NCBI GenBank assembly: GCA_045642205.1
Contig: JAZUIK010000212.1
Coordinates: 1-9,450 of the forward strand
DNA length: 9,450 nucleotides
Direction of reading: 5' to 3'
DNA from: RUG760 sp045642205
GTDB lineage: Bacteria; Bacillota; Clostridia; Lachnospirales; Bianqueaceae
Shown here one piece after another: positions 6,095 to 9,450 of this stretch. A program made the position numbers and the translations under genes. Within the stretch, counting starts at the first letter, position 1; every line of letters begins with the position of its first letter. Under the pieces are notes generated by a model. The model worked only from the letters and a program-made list of their open reading frames with translations. It was not told the origin of the DNA and ran no database searches.

Positions 6095-7650
6095 AATGGA
6101 TCTCAACCACCGATCAGATGCGCCGATCGGATGCATATACCATCAATGAACTCAGGGTTCCCGGAGTCCTTCTGATGGAGGCTGCATCCAAAGCGGTAGC
6201 GGATCGTTTATGTGAACTGGCATCGAAGGATGATGACATCCTGTTTCTTTGCGGCTCCGGAAACAACGGAGGCGACGGATTTGCCTGTGCCCGTATGATG
6301 AAACATCGGGGATACTCTGTCCGTGTCTTCTGCGTGGGAGATCCCATGAAGCTCAAGGGTGATGCAAAGATCAACTTCGATATGCTTTCCGGATACAGTG
6401 TTTCTGTTCTTACCATGGAGCAGGGGTCTGCGTTCAACCTGATCGCAGAACAGAGTGAATGGATCGTGGATGCACTGTTCGGAACCGGTCTGGACAGACC
6501 CTTGAGAGGTTTTCCTGCCCAGATCGTAGACAACATCAACAAACTCCATGAGGCCGGAAAGACCAAGGTCCTTTCCATTGATATTCCCTCCGGTATCGAG
6601 GGGGATACGGGAAGAGTGTTGGGAACAGCGATCCGTGCGGATGAGACTGTCACTTTCTGCCGCTTAAAGCCCGGTCTTTTGCTCTATCCCGGCAGAGACC
6701 ATGCCGGTAAGGTAACTGTAGCCGATATCGGCATTCCTTCTACCATTCCTCCCATGCAGGAGGCAAAATGGTTCCAGCTGGAGAACGAGGATCTGAAGAA
6801 ATGGATCCCCACCAGAAAGAGCCGTTCTCACAAGGGTCTTTATGGTAAGGTGCTTTCTGTTGCAGGAAGCCGCCATATGATCGGTGCCGCCTTCTTTGCC
6901 GGTTCCAGTGCTTATAAAGTAGGTTCCGGACTGGTGGAGTGTGCGATCCCTGAGGCGGCGGCCAACGTACTCATGAGCCGTCTTCCGGAAGCCATTACCT
7001 ATCCTTACGATGATGGGGAAACAGCGGACCTTGCATGGATGGAAGAAAAGACAGCAGGCGCTACGACCGTGATCTGCGGCCCCGGACTGTCTCAGAAGCC
7101 CTATGCGAAGAATGTACTGAAGGCTTTACTGGAAAATCTTTCCAAAGATAAGATCCTGGTGCTGGATGCGGATGCACTGAATCTGATCGCTGCCAATGAA
7201 GAGCTCAAGGAGCTGGTCAGAGGACGTGAGGGCAATACCGTCCTGACACCCCATATGGGTGAGGCTTCTCGCTTGCTGAAAGAGAGCATCCAGGAGATCA
7301 TGTCCGATCCTCTTCACTACGTAAAAGAGATCGCGAAAGAGTATCACGCTGTTGCCGTGTTAAAAGATGCCCTGACTCTGGTAGCGGAGTATAAGGGAGC
7401 AGAGAGGATCTTCTTTAATTCCACCGGTAATAACGGTATGTCCACCGCCGGCAGCGGTGACGTGCTCTCCGGTATCATCGCAGGTTTAAGTGCCCAGGGC
7501 ATGCAGGCCTTTGAGGCTGCCTGCTGCGGTGTCTATGTCCATGGCGCCGCCGGTGATCTGGCAAGAGAAGAACTGGGAAGTTATGGAATGATGGCAGGAG
7601 ACATCCTTTCCCATATCCATATCGAACAGATCCAGGGAGAAGATGCATAA
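6091..7650 (+). CDS. nnr: Bifunctional NAD(P)HX epimerase / ADP-dependent NAD(P)HX dehydratase
   Basis: This enzyme repairs hydrated NADH and NADPH: the N-terminal half interconverts the R and S hydrates, and the C-terminal half dehydrates the S form using a nucleoside phosphate (ADP in most bacteria). At 519 aa it is the usual fused length. Epimerase domain (about 1-220, YjeF_N): GSGNNGGDGFACARM (55-69), VDALFGTGL (126-134) and IDIPSGIEGDTG (163-174). Dehydratase domain (about 235-515, ribokinase-like): KGLYGKVLSVAGS (248-260), GPGLS (330-334), LDADALN (358-364), LTPHMGEASRL (385-395) and GNNGMSTAGSGDVLSG (446-461) with the probable catalytic Asp457. The start overlaps the previous stop by 4 nt, with a weak AAAGG (6076-6080) before it, and ends in a TAATG overlap with ung. 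In Firmicutes this gene often sits near alr, as here. Confidence 0.96.
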   Translation: MKWISTTDQMRRSDAYTINELRVPGVLLMEAASKAVADRLCELASKDDDILFLCGSGNNGGDGFACARMMKHRGYSVRVFCVGDPMKLKGDAKINFDMLSGYSVSVLTMEQGSAFNLIAEQSEWIVDALFGTGLDRPLRGFPAQIVDNINKLHEAGKTKVLSIDIPSGIEGDTGRVLGTAIRADETVTFCRLKPGLLLYPGRDHAGKVTVADIGIPSTIPPMQEAKWFQLENEDLKKWIPTRKSRSHKGLYGKVLSVAGSRHMIGAAFFAGSSAYKVGSGLVECAIPEAAANVLMSRLPEAITYPYDDGETADLAWMEEKTAGATTVICGPGLSQKPYAKNVLKALLENLSKDKILVLDADALNLIAANEELKELVRGREGNTVLTPHMGEASRLLKESIQEIMSDPLHYVKEIAKEYHAVAVLKDALTLVAEYKGAERIFFNSTGNNGMSTAGSGDVLSGIIAGLSAQGMQAFEAACCGVYVHGAAGDLAREELGSYGMMAGDILSHIHIEQIQGEDA

Positions 7651-8330
7651 TGGCAGCACAGCTTGGAAACTCCTGGCAGGATTTGTTAGGAGAAGAATTT
7701 GAAAAGGACTATTACAAGGAACTGCGTGCCTTTTTGAAGACGGAATACAAGACCCGAACGATCTATCCGGATATGCATCATATCTTTGCGACGCTGCAGA
7801 ATACGGACTATAATGATGTTAAGGTCGTGATCCTGGGACAGGATCCGTATCATAACCCCGATCAGGCCCATGGCTTTAGCTTTTCCGTGCAGGAAGGCGT
7901 GGATATTCCTCCGTCACTGGTGAATATCTATAAAGAGCTGGGTACTGATCTGGGTTGCCGCATGCCCACCAGCGGCTATCTTAAAAAGTGGGCAGACCAG
8001 GGTGTCCTTCTTTTAAACTCTGTTCTGACAGTCAGAGCAGGCAGTGCGGGAAGCCACCGTGGCAAAGGATGGGAAATCTTTACTGACAGAGTCATCACTC
8101 TGTTAAATGAAAGGGAAAAGCCTGTCGTCTTTCTCCTTTGGGGACGCTATGCAAAGGATAAGCAGACTTTGATCACAGGAAAACAGCATCTGGTCCTGAC
8201 AGCGGCTCATCCGAGCCCTCTGTCAGCCTATAACGGATTTTTTGGATGCCGTCACTTTTCAAAGACCAATGAGTTTTTGAAGAGCCTGGGAGATGAGCCG
8301 ATCGACTGGCAGATCGAACCATACAGATAA
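7650..8330 (+). CDS. ung: Uracil-DNA glycosylase, family 1
   Basis: It removes uracil from DNA arising by cytosine deamination or dUMP incorporation, starting base-excision repair. At 226 aa it is full length. Signature motifs: VVILGQDPYHNPDQAHGFSF (59-78), where Asp65 activates water; LLNSVLTVRAGSAGSH (121-136) with uracil-recognising Asn123; VFLLWGRYA (160-168); and HPSPLSAYNGFFGCRHFS (187-204) with His187 and the DNA-intercalation loop. The start shares the A of the upstream TAA (TAATG). GGGAG at 7635-7639 serves as ribosome site with 10-nt spacing. The gene is cotranscribed with nnr and alr with no internal terminator. Confidence 0.97.
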   Translation: MAAQLGNSWQDLLGEEFEKDYYKELRAFLKTEYKTRTIYPDMHHIFATLQNTDYNDVKVVILGQDPYHNPDQAHGFSFSVQEGVDIPPSLVNIYKELGTDLGCRMPTSGYLKKWADQGVLLLNSVLTVRAGSAGSHRGKGWEIFTDRVITLLNEREKPVVFLLWGRYAKDKQTLITGKQHLVLTAAHPSPLSAYNGFFGCRHFSKTNEFLKSLGDEPIDWQIEPYR

Positions 8331-9450
8331 TGGAAACAGTATTCAGACGAGTCAATGCGGATATCGATATCCGTGCATTGAGACACAACCTTCAAACAGC
8401 CCTTGCCAAGACCGAGGGAAAGGCGAAGGTCATGGCGGTAGTCAAAGCCAATGCCTACGGACACGGTACAGAGAATGTAGTCCCTGTATGTCTGGAGGAA
8501 GGGATCCGCGCCTTTGCGGTAGCATCCTTAAGAGAGGCGGAGAATGTCCGTGAGATCACGGATACCTGGCAGAAGGAACATGAGAAAGATATAGAAAAGC
8601 CCATGATCCTGGTGCTGGGATACACTGATCCCTCAGAATATGAGAGAGCAGTAAGAGAGACCATCGACCTGGCGATCTACGAATTAGAGCAGGCGAAGAT
8701 GCTCGCTCAGTGTGTCAGAAAACTCCGGGAAGAAGATCATGATCCTACGCTGAAGGCAAAGGTCCAGATCAAGCTGGAGACCGGTATGCAGAGGATCGGT
8801 TTTGAACCTACGGAGGAATCCCTGCAGGCGATCCAAACGATCGCTTCCATGGAAGAACTGGAACTTAAAGGTGCCTTCACCCACTTTGCAAGAGCCGATG
8901 AGGTCTCAAAGGAATGGGCTGACAAGCAGCAGAATGTGTTTGAAGGATTCTTAAAGAAGCTGAGGGAACACGGGGTGATCTTCCCCATGACCCACAGCGC
9001 CAACTCTGCCGCGATCATGGAATATGATCATGCCTTCAGAGAGAACAATCCGGATGGAGAGAAATATTCCAGAGCCGGTATCATGATCTATGGTCTTTAT
9101 CCCTCCGGTGAGATGGACAGAGAAAAGACCCATCTGGAACCGGTCATGACCTTAACGGCCCATGTGATCCATGTGAAAGAGGTTCCTGCGGGAGTTCCCA
9201 TCGGATACGGCGGAAGCTTTGTAACGACGAAGCCAACGAAGGTGGCGACTGTCTCTGTCGGATACGGAGACGGATACCCCAGAGCCTTATCCAATAAGGG
9301 ATGGATGATGATCCATTCCAAGAAGGCGCCGATCCTTGGCAGAGTCTGTATGGACCAGACCATGGTAGATGTCAGTGGTATCCCTGAGGTAAAGGTAGGG
9401 GATAGTGTGGAGCTCTTTGGTAAAGAGCTTCCTTTAGATGATCTGGCAGA
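8330..9450 (+). CDS. alr: Alanine racemase (3' end outside window)
   Basis: A PLP enzyme interconverting L- and D-alanine for peptidoglycan. The frame is open from ATG 8330 to the window edge, 373 complete codons. Motifs: AVVKANAYGHG (36-46) with PLP lysine Lys39; KLETGMQRIGFEP (148-160), where Lys148 and Arg155 match Lys129 and Arg136 of the Geobacillus enzyme; THFARADE (184-191); HSANSAA (222-228); RAGIMIYGLYPS (248-259); GYGGSF (292-297) with Tyr293 as the second catalytic base (Tyr265); VGYGDGYPR (310-318); and GRVCMDQ (337-343) at the substrate gate. It carries about 28 more residues than the Geobacillus enzyme between Lys39 and the catalytic tyrosine, mostly charged insertions near 79-90, 131-140 and 237-246. 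It begins in a TAATG overlap with ung and has no good ribosome site of its own, so translational coupling is likely. The missing C-terminal part is beyond 9450. Confidence 0.95.
   Translation, partial: METVFRRVNADIDIRALRHNLQTALAKTEGKAKVMAVVKANAYGHGTENVVPVCLEEGIRAFAVASLREAENVREITDTWQKEHEKDIEKPMILVLGYTDPSEYERAVRETIDLAIYELEQAKMLAQCVRKLREEDHDPTLKAKVQIKLETGMQRIGFEPTEESLQAIQTIASMEELELKGAFTHFARADEVSKEWADKQQNVFEGFLKKLREHGVIFPMTHSANSAAIMEYDHAFRENNPDGEKYSRAGIMIYGLYPSGEMDREKTHLEPVMTLTAHVIHVKEVPAGVPIGYGGSFVTTKPTKVATVSVGYGDGYPRALSNKGWMMIHSKKAPILGRVCMDQTMVDVSGIPEVKVGDSVELFGKELPLDDLA

Noticed and set aside
8293..8553. 86-codon plus-strand frame across the ung-alr junction
   Set aside because: It overlaps both ung and the alanine racemase start in another frame; both real genes show full family motifs.
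1..9450. Mobile element, phage, CRISPR or defence system
   Set aside because: No transposase, integrase, terminal inverted repeats, spaced identical repeats, Cas, toxin-antitoxin or other defence proteins are seen. Codon style and gene packing are uniform throughout.

Overview
The window reads as ordinary chromosomal DNA of a Gram-positive anaerobe of the class Clostridia, most likely Lachnospiraceae. This is inferred from gene content and style: a DUF4349 lipoprotein with a C-terminal membrane anchor, strong AGGAGG-type ribosome binding sites, frequent use of both AGA and CGT for arginine, roughly balanced base composition by eye, and tightly packed same-strand genes. All genes lie on the + strand. 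I see no mobile element, CRISPR array, tRNA or rRNA.

Layout. (1) The window opens with the last 43 codons of an unidentified membrane protein (to 133). (2) A 118-base gap holds 11-bp-phased TTCAT repeats and an extended -10 promoter. They serve a DUF4349 lipoprotein gene (252-1301), which is closed by a clear intrinsic terminator (1321-1353). (3) A NifS/IscS-type cysteine desulfurase follows, most likely starting at GTG 1455 rather than the upstream ATG 1407, with a possible 12-codon leader ORF in front. (4) A perfect-consensus sigma-A promoter (TTGACA, 17 bp, TATAAT) straddles the desulfurase stop codon. Its transcript begins with a structured leader and then runs through five genes with 15 bp or less between them: cutC (2741-3493), a large transglutaminase-family protein (3509-6094), the bifunctional NAD(P)HX repair enzyme nnr (6091-7650), uracil-DNA glycosylase ung (7650-8330) and alanine racemase alr (8330 to beyond the window). 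The last three start codons overlap the preceding stop codons.

How the genes fit together. nnr (repair of damaged nicotinamide cofactors) and ung (removal of uracil from DNA) are housekeeping repair functions. alr makes D-alanine for peptidoglycan, and nnr near alr is a common arrangement in Firmicutes. cutC is a TIM-barrel protein of uncertain biochemical role despite its copper name.

The least understood member is the 861-residue protein. It has no export signal, carries an apparently intact transglutaminase-type Cys-His site in its first half, repeats that half as a copy that has lost both residues, and ends in a probable thioredoxin-like fold without a CXXC. It is the best candidate here for undescribed biology; I do not see a defence or mobile system.
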